A stretch of DNA of 64,000 nucleotides from Nitrospirillum sp034427435 (GTDB taxonomy: Bacteria; Pseudomonadota; Alphaproteobacteria; Azospirillales; Azospirillaceae): positions 248,001 to 312,000 of the forward strand of contig NZ_JAXQNP010000001.1 in assembly GCF_034427435.1 (NCBI RefSeq). Reading direction: 5' to 3'. Within the stretch, counting starts at the first letter, position 1; every line of letters starts with the position of its first letter. The notes under the pieces were generated by a model, which searched no databases, was not told where the DNA came from, and worked only from the letters and a program-made list of their open reading frames with translations. This document shows, one piece after another, positions 42,928-52,367 of this stretch. The position numbers were made by a program, and so were the translations under genes.

Positions 42928-44124
42928 ATGGACGTGCTGGATGACGTGCAGGATGGGGATCTGTTCCGAAGTTTCTTTTGGGGCGGCTTCGAATGTTCGA
43001 CCCATCGCCGCGCGGACGGGCGCCGCCTGGACCTGCTTTCCGCCACCGGCCACGACCGGCACGCCGACGCGGACTATCAATTGCTGGCCGCGGCCGGCAT
43101 CCACACCGTGCGGGAAGGGGTGCGCTGGCATCGGATAGAAGCCATTCCCGGCCGGTTCGACTGGTCCAGCCTGCTGCCGCTAGTCCAGGCGGCGCGGGCG
43201 ACCGACATGCAGGTGGTCTGGGACCTGTGCCACTACGGCTGGCCCGATGGGCTGGACATCTGGTCGCCGGAGTTTGTCGGCCGCTTCGCCCGCTTCGCCG
43301 CCGCCACCGCCCGTTTCATCGGCGCAGAAAGCGACACGGCGCCGGTCTTCTGCCCGATGAACGAGATCTCCTTCCTGGCGTGGGCCGGGGGGGACATGGG
43401 CTATATGAACCCGTTTGGCCATGGCGAGGGCGATCGCCTGAAGTGCCTGCTGGTGCGGGCCGCCATCGCGGCGGTGGATGCGGTGCGGACGGCCATCCCC
43501 CGGGCCCGGTTCGTCTACGCCGAACCGGCCATCAACGTCGCCGCGGGGGCGCCAGTGGCCGAGGAACAGGCGGCCGCGCGCAGCTATCACCTGTCGCAGT
43601 TCGAGGCGTACGATATGCTGAGCGGACGGCTGCGGCCGGAACTGGGCGGGGCCCCCGGTTATCTGGATATCGTCGGTGTGAACTTCTATCCCTATAACCA
43701 ATGGCATCTGGGCGGCGCCACCATTCCCTTCGGCCGGCACGATTACCGCCCGTTGCATGAATTACTGGTCGAATTCCATGACCGCTACGGCCGGCCCATG
43801 GTGATCTCGGAGACCGGGGCGGAGGGCAGCGCCCGGGCGGCCTGGCTTCACTACGTGGCTGCGGAGGTACGCCAGGCACAGGCCCTGGGTGTTCCCGTTC
43901 ACGGCGTCTGTCTTTATCCCGTGCTGGATTATCCGGGGTGGGACAACGACCGGCCCTGCGATGTGGGGCTGTTGACCGCGCGCGATGCCGACGGCCGCTG
44001 CGGCCTTCACCGTCCCCTGGTCGAGGAGCTTCTGGCGCAACGGGCGCGCCTGCCCCCGGCGAGGCCGAAGCCCCGGGTCTATGCCGCCACGGGAGTGGCC
44101 AAGGGGATCGCGAGCCATGGCTAA
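42928..44124 (+). CDS. GH1-like/clan GH-A glycosidase, cytoplasmic
   Basis: 398 residues, no signal peptide. A TIM-barrel glycosidase: FFWGGFECSTHRRADGRRLDL, GIHTVREGVRWHRIE, WDLCHYGWPDGLDIW, acid/base Glu in CPMNEISFLAW and nucleophile Glu in PMVISETGAEG. It is shorter than classical GH1 beta-glucosidases and starts with a 'STH' loop seen in glycosidase proteins encoded beside glf and glycosyltransferases. The exact family (GH1 against GH5/GH30-like) is not certain. The stop overlaps the ABC exporter start by eight bases, so the two are coupled. Role unknown; it may trim or quality-check an exported glycan precursor. Confidence 0.8.
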   Translation: MDVLDDVQDGDLFRSFFWGGFECSTHRRADGRRLDLLSATGHDRHADADYQLLAAAGIHTVREGVRWHRIEAIPGRFDWSSLLPLVQAARATDMQVVWDLCHYGWPDGLDIWSPEFVGRFARFAAATARFIGAESDTAPVFCPMNEISFLAWAGGDMGYMNPFGHGEGDRLKCLLVRAAIAAVDAVRTAIPRARFVYAEPAINVAAGAPVAEEQAAARSYHLSQFEAYDMLSGRLRPELGGAPGYLDIVGVNFYPYNQWHLGGATIPFGRHDYRPLHELLVEFHDRYGRPMVISETGAEGSARAAWLHYVAAEVRQAQALGVPVHGVCLYPVLDYPGWDNDRPCDVGLLTARDADGRCGLHRPLVEELLAQRARLPPARPKPRVYAATGVAKGIASHG

Positions 44125-45972
44125 GCCGCCGGCCGAGACCGACGCCGATTTGCCACCGCACCTGACGGCGCCCTGGCGTTTCATCCGCCATTACCTGCGG
44201 GCGTGGGAGGGGCACTTCCTGGGCCTGGCCCTGCTGGTGACAGCCGCCGCGTCCTGTGCCGTGGCGGTGCAATACGCCATGAAGCTGTTGATCGACACGA
44301 TGGCCGCCGGCCAGCCGGAGGGCGGCGGCGTCACGGTCGGTGTCTGGCGGTCCCTGGCCCTGTTCATTGGCCTGATCGGGGCCGAGAGCGTGCTGTGGCG
44401 CCTGACCGGCTGGCTGGGCTGCCGCACCACCATCGGGGTCGGCGTCCACATGCGCCTGGACCTGTTCGCCCATCTCAGCAGCCTGCCCATGCGCTATTTC
44501 ACGGAAAACCTGGCGGGCTCGCTGGGTCAGCGCATCACCGCGACCGCCGGCAATTTCGGCGCGCTGTGCAACACCGTCATCTGGCGGGTGGCGCCGCCCT
44601 GCGTGGATTTCCTGGGCGCGGTGGTGGTGTTCTCCACCATCGACTGGCGCATGGCGGCGGCCTTGGCCCTGTTCGTCGTGGCCGTCACCACCGGCCTGAT
44701 CCTGTTCGGACAGGGGGGCAGCCGCTACACCGCGCCTATGCCGCCCGTGCCGGCGAGGTGGCGGGCGCTTTGACCGACGTCATCTCCAACATGTGGGCGG
44801 TGAAGGCGTTTTCCGCCCGCCGACGGGAATATGATCGACTGGCTGCCAGTTTCCGGGACGAAGCGGGGATGCAGCGGGCCAGCTGGATGCACATGGAAAA
44901 GACCCGGCTGCTGTATGACGTGGTCTTATGGCTCATGGCCGGCGCCATGCTGTGCTGGGTGCTGTTCCGCTGGGGCCAGAAGGGCGTGACCACGGGCGAC
45001 GTGGTGATCGTCAGCGCCCTGACCTTCCGCATCCTGCACGGCGCGCGCGATCTGGCCCTGGCCCTGGTCGACGTGGTCCAGCATGTCGGCCATATCGAGG
45101 ATACCCTGCGCGTCATCGGTCTGCGGCCCACCGTCGCCGACGATCCCGCCAGCGCCGCCTTCGACCCCTGGGCCGATCCCGGTTCGGTGGAACTGCGCCG
45201 CGTCGGCTTCGCCTACGGCATCTCGCGGACGCCGTCGGAGGGGGACAGGGAGGGCGCGCCCCGGCCGCCCTTCCGGGCGGAGACGTTGCAGGACCTGACG
45301 GTGCGCATCCCGGCCGGGCAGAAGGTCGCGGTGGTGGGCCCATCGGGTGCGGGCAAGTCCACGCTCGTGGCCCTGTTGCAACGCCTCTACGACGTGCAGG
45401 ACGGCGAACTGCTGATCAGCAACCACGCCGTGGCCGCCATCCGGCAGGACGACCTGCGCGCGGCACTCGCCGTGGTGCCGCAAGAAATCACGCTGTTCCA
45501 TCGCACGATCCTGGAGAACATCCGCTTCGGCCGGCCCGACGCGACGGAGGAGGAGGTTCATACCGCCGCCCGCGCCGCCAACTGCCACGACTTCATCCTG
45601 TCCCTGCCGGAAGGGTACGGGACGCTGGTCGGCGAACGCGGCACCAAGCTGTCGGGCGGACAGCGCCAACGCATCGGCATCGCCCGCGCCTTTCTGAAGG
45701 ACTCCCCCATCCTGATCCTGGATGAGGCGACATCGGCCCTGGACACGGAATCCGAATTGAAAATCCAGCGCTCCCTGGTGGAACGCATGGCGGACCGCAC
45801 GGTCATCGCCGTGGCGCATCGCCTGTCCACCGTCGCCGCCTTCGACCGCATCCTGGTCATGCAGGACGGCCGCATCGTGGAGGATGGAACGGCGCCGGAT
45901 CTGCGCCGCCAGGGCGGCCTGTTCGCGCGCATGTGGCGCCTGCAGGCTGAGGGGCTGTCCGCCGCCGAGTAG
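44117..45972 (+). CDS. ABC exporter, fused membrane and ATPase domains (one-base frameshift)
   Basis: About 618 residues if continuous. The membrane domain (six helices, about 25-320) has HMRLDLFAHLSSLPMRYF, typical of type-I exporters. The ATPase domain has Walker A GPSGAGKST, signature LSGGQRQR, Walker B ILILDEATS and the H-loop in VAHRLS. The frame breaks at the six-G run 44713-44718: one added G joins LFGQGG to QPLHRAYAARAGEVAGALTDVI, the expected helix-4 region. Such half-transporters work as dimers exporting lipids, glycolipids or peptides. With glf, a glycosyltransferase and a glycosidase next to it, a glycolipid or oligosaccharide cargo is likely (inference). Confidence 0.86.
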
Positions 45973-45985
45973 GGCCCGGCGGCGA

Positions 45986-47503
45986 TCAAGATTGCGCGGG
46001 GGGCGTCATGGCCTCCTTGATGGCGCGGGTCAAATCCTCGATGCGGTAGGGCTTGGCGAGGATGGGGAAGCCCTGGCGCACGGCGGGTTCCTCGCTATAG
46101 CCGGTGGACAGGATCACCGGCAGGTCCGGATGACGCCGCCGAATTTCACGGGCCAATGTCAGGCCGTTCACCGCGCCCGGCATCACGATATCGCTGAACA
46201 CCAGGTCGAAGGCGCCGCCGCGGTCGATCAGGTCCAGGGCCTCCTGCCCGCTGCCCACATGGGTGACGCGGTAGCCCAGCTCCTCCAGCGCCGTGGTGAT
46301 CACGGGCCCCAGGACGGCGTCGTCTTCCGCCATCAGGATGCGCGCGCTGCCGCCTTGCGGTTCGGTTCGCGCCACCCCAGCGGATCGCTGCGGCGGCCGG
46401 GCGGTGCGGGGCAGCGACAACGATACCGTGGTGCCCCCGCCTGGACGGCTGTACAGTCGGGCATCCCCCCCGGATTGGCGGGCGAAGCCATAGACCTGCG
46501 AGAGGCCCAAACCCGTACCCTTGCCCAAAGGCTTCGTCGTGAAAAAGGGATCGAAGGCCCGGCTGGCCACCTCGGGCGCCATGCCGACGCCCGTGTCGCT
46601 CACCTCTATCTCCACCATATCCCGCTGACCGCCGGCATCCCGGACGTTGCGGGCGCCCAAGGTCAAGGTGCCGCCGTTCGGCATGGCGTCCCGGGCGTTG
46701 GCCGCCAGATTCAGCAACGCGACCTCCAACTGCACCGGATCGGTCTCCACGGGCCACAGCTCGGCGGGCAGCGTGGCCTTCACCTCGATATCGCCGCGCA
46801 CCACCTGCCGGATCAGGTCGAGGCATCCGGGCAGGACGTCGCGCAGGTCGACCGCCTCCAGGTCCACGGGCCGCTGGCGGGAAAAGGTCATGAGTTGCTG
46901 GATCAGGGTGCGGCCCCGATCCACCGCCTGCAATCCCCCCTCCAGCAGGCGATGGCGCCGCGCCGGGTCCACCGGATTGCGGGCCAGCATTTCCAGGCAG
47001 CCGGATATGGCCTGAAGCAGGTTGTTGAAGTCATGGGCCAAGCCCCCGGTCAGTTGGCCGATGGCCTCCATCTTCTGGGAATGGCGCAGCCGTTCCTCCC
47101 ATTGCCGGCGCTCGGTGATGTCGCGGGTGATCTTGGCGAACCCGATCAGCTTGCCCGCCGGGTCGCGGATGGGGTCGATGATGACATGGGCCCAGAAGCG
47201 GGATCCGTCCTTGCGTAGGCGCCATCCCTCGCGCTCAAAGCGGCCCTCCGCCTCGGCGATGGCCAGCGCGCGGCCGGGCAGGTTTTCGGCGCGGTCCTCC
47301 TCGGTATAAAAGCGCGAGAAGTGTTCGCCGATGATTTCCTCACGGCTGTAGCCCTTGATGCGCTGCGCGCCGGCGTTCCAACTGCTCACGAAGCCATTCG
47401 GGTCCAACATGTAGATGGCATAATCACTGATGCCATCCACGAGAAGCTGGAAGCGCCGCTCCGCGCCAACCAGGTTTCCGGGAACCGGATCTTGAGTACT
47501 CAC
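45986..47503 (-). CDS. hybrid sensor kinase (PAS, HisKA, HATPase, receiver)
   Basis: 505 residues, soluble. PAS domain about 15-130 (LLVDGISDYAIYMLDPNGFV, GYSREEIIGEHFSRFY), H-box GGLAHDFNNLLQAI, N-box LNLAANARDAM, DTGVGM, GTGLGLSQV, then a C-terminal receiver with DLVFSDIVMPG and LAKPYR. The PAS/HDFNN combination is common in cytoplasmic light- or redox-responsive kinases that are orphan hybrids. The GTG at 47503 is chosen because GAGGA lies five bases upstream; a GTG at 47515 lacks a site. It is convergent with the ABC exporter (13 bp). Confidence 0.92.
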   Translation of the reverse strand: MSTQDPVPGNLVGAERRFQLLVDGISDYAIYMLDPNGFVSSWNAGAQRIKGYSREEIIGEHFSRFYTEEDRAENLPGRALAIAEAEGRFEREGWRLRKDGSRFWAHVIIDPIRDPAGKLIGFAKITRDITERRQWEERLRHSQKMEAIGQLTGGLAHDFNNLLQAISGCLEMLARNPVDPARRHRLLEGGLQAVDRGRTLIQQLMTFSRQRPVDLEAVDLRDVLPGCLDLIRQVVRGDIEVKATLPAELWPVETDPVQLEVALLNLAANARDAMPNGGTLTLGARNVRDAGGQRDMVEIEVSDTGVGMAPEVASRAFDPFFTTKPLGKGTGLGLSQVYGFARQSGGDARLYSRPGGGTTVSLSLPRTARPPQRSAGVARTEPQGGSARILMAEDDAVLGPVITTALEELGYRVTHVGSGQEALDLIDRGGAFDLVFSDIVMPGAVNGLTLAREIRRRHPDLPVILSTGYSEEPAVRQGFPILAKPYRIEDLTRAIKEAMTPPAQS

Positions 47504-47847
47504 CGATGTCCTCACAGTGCGAAAACATATGCCCCATCCTGCTCATCCTCATCGCCTGTCATGGTTTGGGCGAAGGGGCAGGGGTTCGTGGCACCCATTG
47601 GCAGGTGCGGGATGGCCCAAAGCCGGGGATAAGGGGCCGATTTATTGAACGCGCCGGCTCATAAAGATGCATTTAATATGCGTTAAATAAAATAAAACCC
47701 GGCACTTTGCTTTATTCCGGCATGCGTACCCCAAAAGGGGCGCCTGCCGGCTGGCGGCGGCCACGTCGCCAGCCCATGCGCCAGCCCATGCTCTTTCGTC
47801 GCTGGACGGCCGCCGCACACCCCGTGACCCGCGCGTGGGCGGTCGCG
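47504..47847. other. intergenic region upstream of the hybrid kinase
   Basis: 344 bp between two minus-strand genes. It holds an A/T-rich patch (47670-47700) that could carry the kinase promoter, including TTTAA/TTAAA inverted halves around 47675-47690, and a strong composite stem-loop (47717-47750). An 8-bp perfect stem (47749-47756 with 47767-47774) lies next to it. No gene is supported. Confidence 0.4.
47717..47750 (-). terminator. stem-loop terminator candidate after the ferritin-like gene
   Basis: CCGGCA (47717-47722) pairs with TGCCGG (47745-47750), GCG with CGC inside it, and CCCC-AAAA-GGGG forms the tip. It lies about 100 bases downstream of the minus-strand stop at 47848. No clean T-run follows. 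Confidence 0.45.
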
Positions 47848-48357
47848 TTACCGTTTCCCGCCTTCCTCCAACACCTCGTCCCGCGCCAGGAACTTCTTGG
47901 TCAGGGCGGGCAGATGCTCCACCAGCCAGGCAGCCATGGCCTTTTCCTCCTGCAGGCTCTGGTCGCACAGGTCGCGGGTTTCGGTATCACCCACCGCCTC
48001 GGCGGCGGCGATGAGGATGGTGTAGGAGGCGATCTCCATATTCTCGAAGGCGTAGCTGGCCAACGCCCCCTTGACGATCTCGTCATCCACGAACATGCCG
48101 CTCAACCCCTGGCCGAAGGCGGTGGCCCGGCCAGCGAGGTCCTTGATGGCCGAGGTGTCGCCCCCGATGCGCTCCAGGCACCGCTCCAGGCGCTGGGCCT
48201 GGGTGCGGGTTTCGGCGATGTGCTGCTGCAATCTGTCCCGCACGGGCGGATAGTTCTCAATGCGCTCACACAGCGCGGTCATCATCGTTTCCGCCTGCTG
48301 CTCCATGGCATGGGCATCGCGCAGCCAGTCAACCAGATGTTCCTCGTTCGTGGCCAT
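47848..48357 (-). CDS. YciE/YciF-type ferritin-like protein (DUF892)
   Basis: 169 residues, all helical, with the DUF892 pattern LVDWLRDAHAMEQQAETMM, HIAETRTQAQRLERCLERIG, SYAFENMEIASYTILI and CDQSLQEEKAMAAWL. The spaced Glu/His residues can form a di-iron or di-manganese site. These proteins are linked with stress (osmotic, oxidative) and sporadically with manganese catalase, which is divergent here. AAGGAG lies eight bases before the ATG. Confidence 0.9.
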   Translation of the reverse strand: MATNEEHLVDWLRDAHAMEQQAETMMTALCERIENYPPVRDRLQQHIAETRTQAQRLERCLERIGGDTSAIKDLAGRATAFGQGLSGMFVDDEIVKGALASYAFENMEIASYTILIAAAEAVGDTETRDLCDQSLQEEKAMAAWLVEHLPALTKKFLARDEVLEEGGKR

Positions 48358-48651
48358 GGCCAGTGCTCCTTGCTTGAGGGTTGGCGCCCACCCCCGCTGA
48401 AAACCACTTCAGGGAAACCGCGTCGGGGTGCCGCGCGCAAACAAGCCGTCGCGTCTGCAACGGTTCCCTGAAAGCCCGCCAAAAATGCGGACATCTTAAA
48501 TTTTATTTGTAATTCAACCGGGCTGCACAAGTCAAAGCGAGACTTAAGCTTCGCAGATGCTTCAAATACCTGGAACAATTCCAGATACACCCCCTTTATA
48601 TTGGCAAGAGCGACAGGACGTTCATTTGGCGACACCATCAGGAGGACGACG
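48358..48651. promoter_or_regulatory. divergent promoter region, ferritin-like gene and manganese catalase
   Basis: 294 bp. An A/T-rich stretch at 48490-48600 is the likely promoter area for the catalase; no hexamer pair stands out. The catalase ribosome site is AGGAGG at 48640-48645. Confidence 0.4.
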
Positions 48652-49545
48652 ATGTTCATGCATAACAAGCGCCTGCAATACACGGTCCGCGTGTCGGAGC
48701 CCAACCCCGTCCTGGCCAGCTTCATGCTGGAGCAGTTCGGCGGCCCGCAGGGTGAACTGGCTGCGGCCATGCGCTATTTCACCCAGGCGCTGAGCGAGAC
48801 CGACCCGGGTCGCAAGGACATGCTGTTCGATATCGCGACCGAGGAACTGAGCCACCTGGAAATCATCGGCAGCATCGTCGCCATGCTCAACAAAGGCATC
48901 AAGGGCGACTTGGCTGAAGCCAGCATGGCGGAGGCGGATCTCTACACCGCCCTTAACCAGGGCGGTGACAGCCATACCCAATCGCTGCTCTATGGCGGCG
49001 GCCCGTCGCTGACCAATTCCTCCGGCGTTCCGTGGACGGCTGCCTATATCGACAGCATCGGCGATCCCACATGCGACCTGCGGTCCAACATCGCGGCGGA
49101 AAGCCGGGCCAAGATCGTCTATGAGCGCCTGATCAACATCACCGATGACCCCGGCATCAAGGACGCCCTGACCTTCCTGATGACCCGCGAGATCGCGCAC
49201 CAGAAATCGTTTGAGAAGGCGCTGTACGCCATCGAGCCGAATTTTCCACCCGGCAAACTGCCCGGCAAGCCGGAGTTCGCGGACCTCTACGTCAACACCT
49301 CGCAAGGCGAGGGCGATGCGGAGGGCCCGTGGAACGCGGGCGGACGGTGGCAACGGCTGGATGACGTGGCCGGCAATCTTCCCCTGGATGGCGGCGCCGG
49401 ACTTCCCTCCGTCACCCTGACCGAGGCGCAGCAGCAGGCGGCCGAGGCTCTGATGGCGCGGACCATGTCCAATCCGGAGAGCGATCCCATCACCGGCGCC
49501 GAGCTGGGCTCCGGCCAGGTCCTTGAGGATCTGGCAGACGCCTGA
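48652..49545 (+). CDS. manganese catalase
   Basis: 297 residues, the usual length. The four-helix ferritin-like core carries the dimanganese ligands: Glu in AAMRYFTQALSET, E-E-x-x-H in FDIATEELSHLEIIGS, Glu in IAAESRAKIVYERL and E-x-x-H in TREIAHQKSF. It decomposes hydrogen peroxide in the cytoplasm without haem. The ATG at 48652 is chosen for the AGGAGG seven bases upstream and the family start MFMHNKRLQYTVRV. The C-terminal 60 residues are the typical extended tail (NAGGRWQRLDDVAG). Confidence 0.96.
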   Translation: MFMHNKRLQYTVRVSEPNPVLASFMLEQFGGPQGELAAAMRYFTQALSETDPGRKDMLFDIATEELSHLEIIGSIVAMLNKGIKGDLAEASMAEADLYTALNQGGDSHTQSLLYGGGPSLTNSSGVPWTAAYIDSIGDPTCDLRSNIAAESRAKIVYERLINITDDPGIKDALTFLMTREIAHQKSFEKALYAIEPNFPPGKLPGKPEFADLYVNTSQGEGDAEGPWNAGGRWQRLDDVAGNLPLDGGAGLPSVTLTEAQQQAAEALMARTMSNPESDPITGAELGSGQVLEDLADA

Positions 49546-49659
49546 TGTCGCTGGGGCGGGAACCCCGATGACACCCCTCCCGCCCACCTTTGCCACGCCG
49601 GCCTCCCGCGCCGGCGTGGTCTTTTTCGTCCCGATGGTGGGCCCGATGGTGGGAAAGAC

Positions 49660-50675
49660 ATGGTGGATACGACTGTTCTTGTCCTGGGTGGCGGCAACGC
49701 GCTGGGCGCGTACCACGGCGGAGTTTACGAAGCCCTGTGCGAGGCTGATATCCAGCCGGACTGGATCGTCGGCGCCTCCATCGGCGCCGTTACCGGCGCC
49801 CTGATCGCTGGGAACGCGCCGGAGGAGCGCCTGCCGCGGCTACGGCGTTATTGGGAACTGGCCTGCGACCGCGCCGATTGGCCCTTGGGTCCCCTGCCAT
49901 GGCGGCGCGACCATGAAAACGAGGCGCACGCGATGCGCGCGCTGCTGGCCGGCAAGCCGGGCTTTTTCACGCCACGCTTTCCCGGCGTGCTGACCATGCT
50001 GCCCGGCCTGCCGGACGACATGGCCTTGCTGGACCACCGTCCCATGGCCGCGACGCTGCGGGATCTTGTGGAGATGGACCGGCTTAATGGGGCGATATCC
50101 GGCTGACGGTGGGGTGCCTGGACGTCACGACGGGGGAGGAGGTGTATGTCGACAGTGCCACGACGCCCCTGACCTGGGACCATTTGCTGGCCAGCACGGC
50201 GGCCATGCCCCTGTTCCCGCCCGTCGAGGTGGGCGGCCGTCTGCTGTGCGACCTTGTCCATCGCAACAACATGCCTTTGGACCGGCCCATGGTGGAGAAA
50301 GGGGAGGACGATGTGCTGTGCTTCGCCAGCGAGTTGTTCGCAATCGATGGCCCCCAGCCCTCGGACATGGCGGGGGCCCTGGCGCGGTGCCAGGACCTGC
50401 AATGCGCCAGCCATGCCCGGCGATCACTGGCCGGCCTGCGCCGTGAGTATGATTTGCGCGACCGAGCCGGTCTTCCCGGCAGCTTGGCCCTGGTCCACGT
50501 CGCCCACCGCGCGCCCGCCCACGAGAAAGCCGGCAAAAGCTTGAATTTCTCCGCGCGCTCCATCGCGGAACGCTGGCAAGCCGGCCGCGACGACATGCGC
50601 GCCGCGTTGGCGGGGTGGCGGGAGCGGCCGCCAACGGGGCGTTTCACTTACGTGACGGCGCCGGCGCCGCAGTAA
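49660..50675 (+). CDS. patatin-like phospholipase (one-base frameshift)
   Basis: About 338 residues if continuous. The oxyanion loop LGGGNALGAYHGGVYEAL and the nucleophile elbow GASIG (G-x-S-x-G) mark a patatin. The frame breaks at the four-G run 50089-50092; adding one G joins MDRLNGG to DIRLTVGCLDVTTGEEVYVDS, as in relatives. The second catalytic region reads LLCDLVHRNNMPLDRP, where most patatins have DGG or DGA, so the Asp is kept but its context is unusual. Likely a cytoplasmic or membrane-associated acyl hydrolase. It begins 114 bp after the catalase. Confidence 0.83.
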
Positions 50676-50711
50676 ACGGACATCCTTTCGACGATCGGCC
50701 GGCGGGGCGGA

Positions 50712-51998
50712 TCAGGACCGGCAGGGCCTGGTCTCAGGGGCCCTCACGATGACCGGCAACACCAGAAGCGCGACCAGGGCGATGAGGGCACCGGGCACCA
50801 GTGGCCATCCGGTGCTGGCCAACAGGGCCTGGGCCAGGAACGGGGTGACCCCGCCGAAAAGGGCGGTGGCCCCGGTGGCCCCCAGCGCCAGGCCCGTCAG
50901 CCGCCCTTCGCCGGGAAACTGCTCCGCCGTCGCCACCGCGCCAACCGCGCTTACTCCCCCGGCGACCGCTGCCAGCAGCACCGCCCCGCATAAGGCTTGG
51001 ACAGCGGAATTGCCCGCCATCAGCCAAAAAAGCGGCAGGGGCAGCAGGGCGCTGCCAATAGCGAGGGTGATCAGGACGGGTTTGCGCCCCACACGGTCTG
51101 ACAACGCCCCGACCAAAGGCGTGACCGCGATTACCACCCCGGCCGCGATGGTGGACAGCCAGAGCGACGCGCCATCACTCAACGATCCCGCCGAGGTCAG
51201 GTAGACCGGCACATAGGTGATGCCGACGTAATAGGTGATGGAGCCCAGCGCCGAAATGGCGAAGGAGCGGAAAATCCCCGCCCGGTGATGCGCCAAGGCG
51301 TAGCGCAAGGGCTGGGCCGGCACGGCACCCGAGGCCAGTTGCCGCTCGAAATCAGGGGACTCCCGCATGGTGGAACGCGCGACCCAGACCAGTCCGGCCA
51401 AGGCCGCGCCGACAAGGAAGGGAATGCGCCAGCCCCAGGACGTCAACGCCGCCGGGGTAAGCCCCTGCACGGTCAAGGCGGAGACGCCCACCGCCAACAG
51501 TCCGCCAACCTCGCTGGCCGCCGAGGCGCAGGACGTGACCAGCCCCCGCCGACGCAGGTCGGCCCCCTCCATCAGATAGGCGACCACGCCGGTATATTCC
51601 CCGCCGACGGAAAAGCTCATGACGCAGCGGAGCAGCAACAGCAGCCCTCCCGCCGCGATGCCGATGCGGTCAAAGGTCGGCAACAGAGCGGTGGCCAGCA
51701 TGGCGAGGCTCATCAGCGCCATGGACAGCAGCATCATGGGGCGGCGCCCGACGCGGTCCCCGACATGCCCGAAAACCACGGCACCCAGCGGCCGCAGCAG
51801 GTAAGCGACGGCAAACCCGGCCAGGGCGGTGATCAGCGATGCCGGCTGCCCCCCGAAAAAGAGGCGGGCCAACACCGGAGCGAAGTAAAGGTAAAGGGTG
51901 AAGTCATACCATTCCACCACCGTGGACAGCGCGGCGATCCCCATCGACCGGCGATAGGCGCCGGTGGGAACCGGAAGGGCGGACTGTCGAGGAACCAC
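50712..51998 (-). CDS. MFS transporter, metabolite:H+ symporter (MHS) family
   Basis: 428 residues, about 12 membrane segments. The MHS start STVVEWYDFTLYLYFAPVLARLFF and the loop HVGDRVGRRPMMLLSM are diagnostic. Relatives carry carboxylates, proline/betaine or shikimate. The GTG at 51998 is preferred because GGGAG lies eight bases upstream; an ATG at 52058 would add 20 hydrophobic residues. It is convergent with the patatin gene (36 bp) and not clearly linked with any pathway here. Confidence 0.87.
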   Translation of the reverse strand: MVPRQSALPVPTGAYRRSMGIAALSTVVEWYDFTLYLYFAPVLARLFFGGQPASLITALAGFAVAYLLRPLGAVVFGHVGDRVGRRPMMLLSMALMSLAMLATALLPTFDRIGIAAGGLLLLLRCVMSFSVGGEYTGVVAYLMEGADLRRRGLVTSCASAASEVGGLLAVGVSALTVQGLTPAALTSWGWRIPFLVGAALAGLVWVARSTMRESPDFERQLASGAVPAQPLRYALAHHRAGIFRSFAISALGSITYYVGITYVPVYLTSAGSLSDGASLWLSTIAAGVVIAVTPLVGALSDRVGRKPVLITLAIGSALLPLPLFWLMAGNSAVQALCGAVLLAAVAGGVSAVGAVATAEQFPGEGRLTGLALGATGATALFGGVTPFLAQALLASTGWPLVPGALIALVALLVLPVIVRAPETRPCRS

Positions 51999-52367
51999 CA
52001 ATGCTACTCCCACCGCCCACAACATCGGCACCACCCCATGCGGCACTGCCTCCAACAATGCGGAAGACCATCCGAAACGGGGAAGCTATTTAGCGCTAAG
52101 GGGCCGACATTCCGGCCGGCCTGGCATAAGCCGGAGACTAAAAAGCGCAAGGGAGTCGCACTTCGGGATTGAATTCACCCCCGGGACTTGAAAAAGACCG
52201 ATAAGCATAATTATGGAAATAGATGTTTGGCTGTGCGATATCCTGCGGTTCCAGCATAGCCGACGTTGATGGGCTTGCGACAACTCAAGTCGGGAATCGC
52301 GGCGATTGCGCTATGTTGTGGAGGAATTGTTAATTCGAGTTAGTCGCAGACAACGGCAGAGGAAGGC
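51999..52367. other. intergenic region, MHS transporter to methyltransferase
   Basis: 369 bp between divergent genes, A/T-richer than its surroundings from about 52185 to 52245. A GCCGGA/TCCGGC inverted pair lies near 52102-52132. TATGTT at 52312-52317 could be a -10 for the methyltransferase. No gene is supported. Confidence 0.35.

Noticed and set aside
47642..47968. Minus-strand open frame overlapping the end of the ferritin-like gene
   Set aside because: Composition is Arg/Gly/Ala-rich without domain features, it overlaps a real gene in another frame, and it spans a strong stem-loop.
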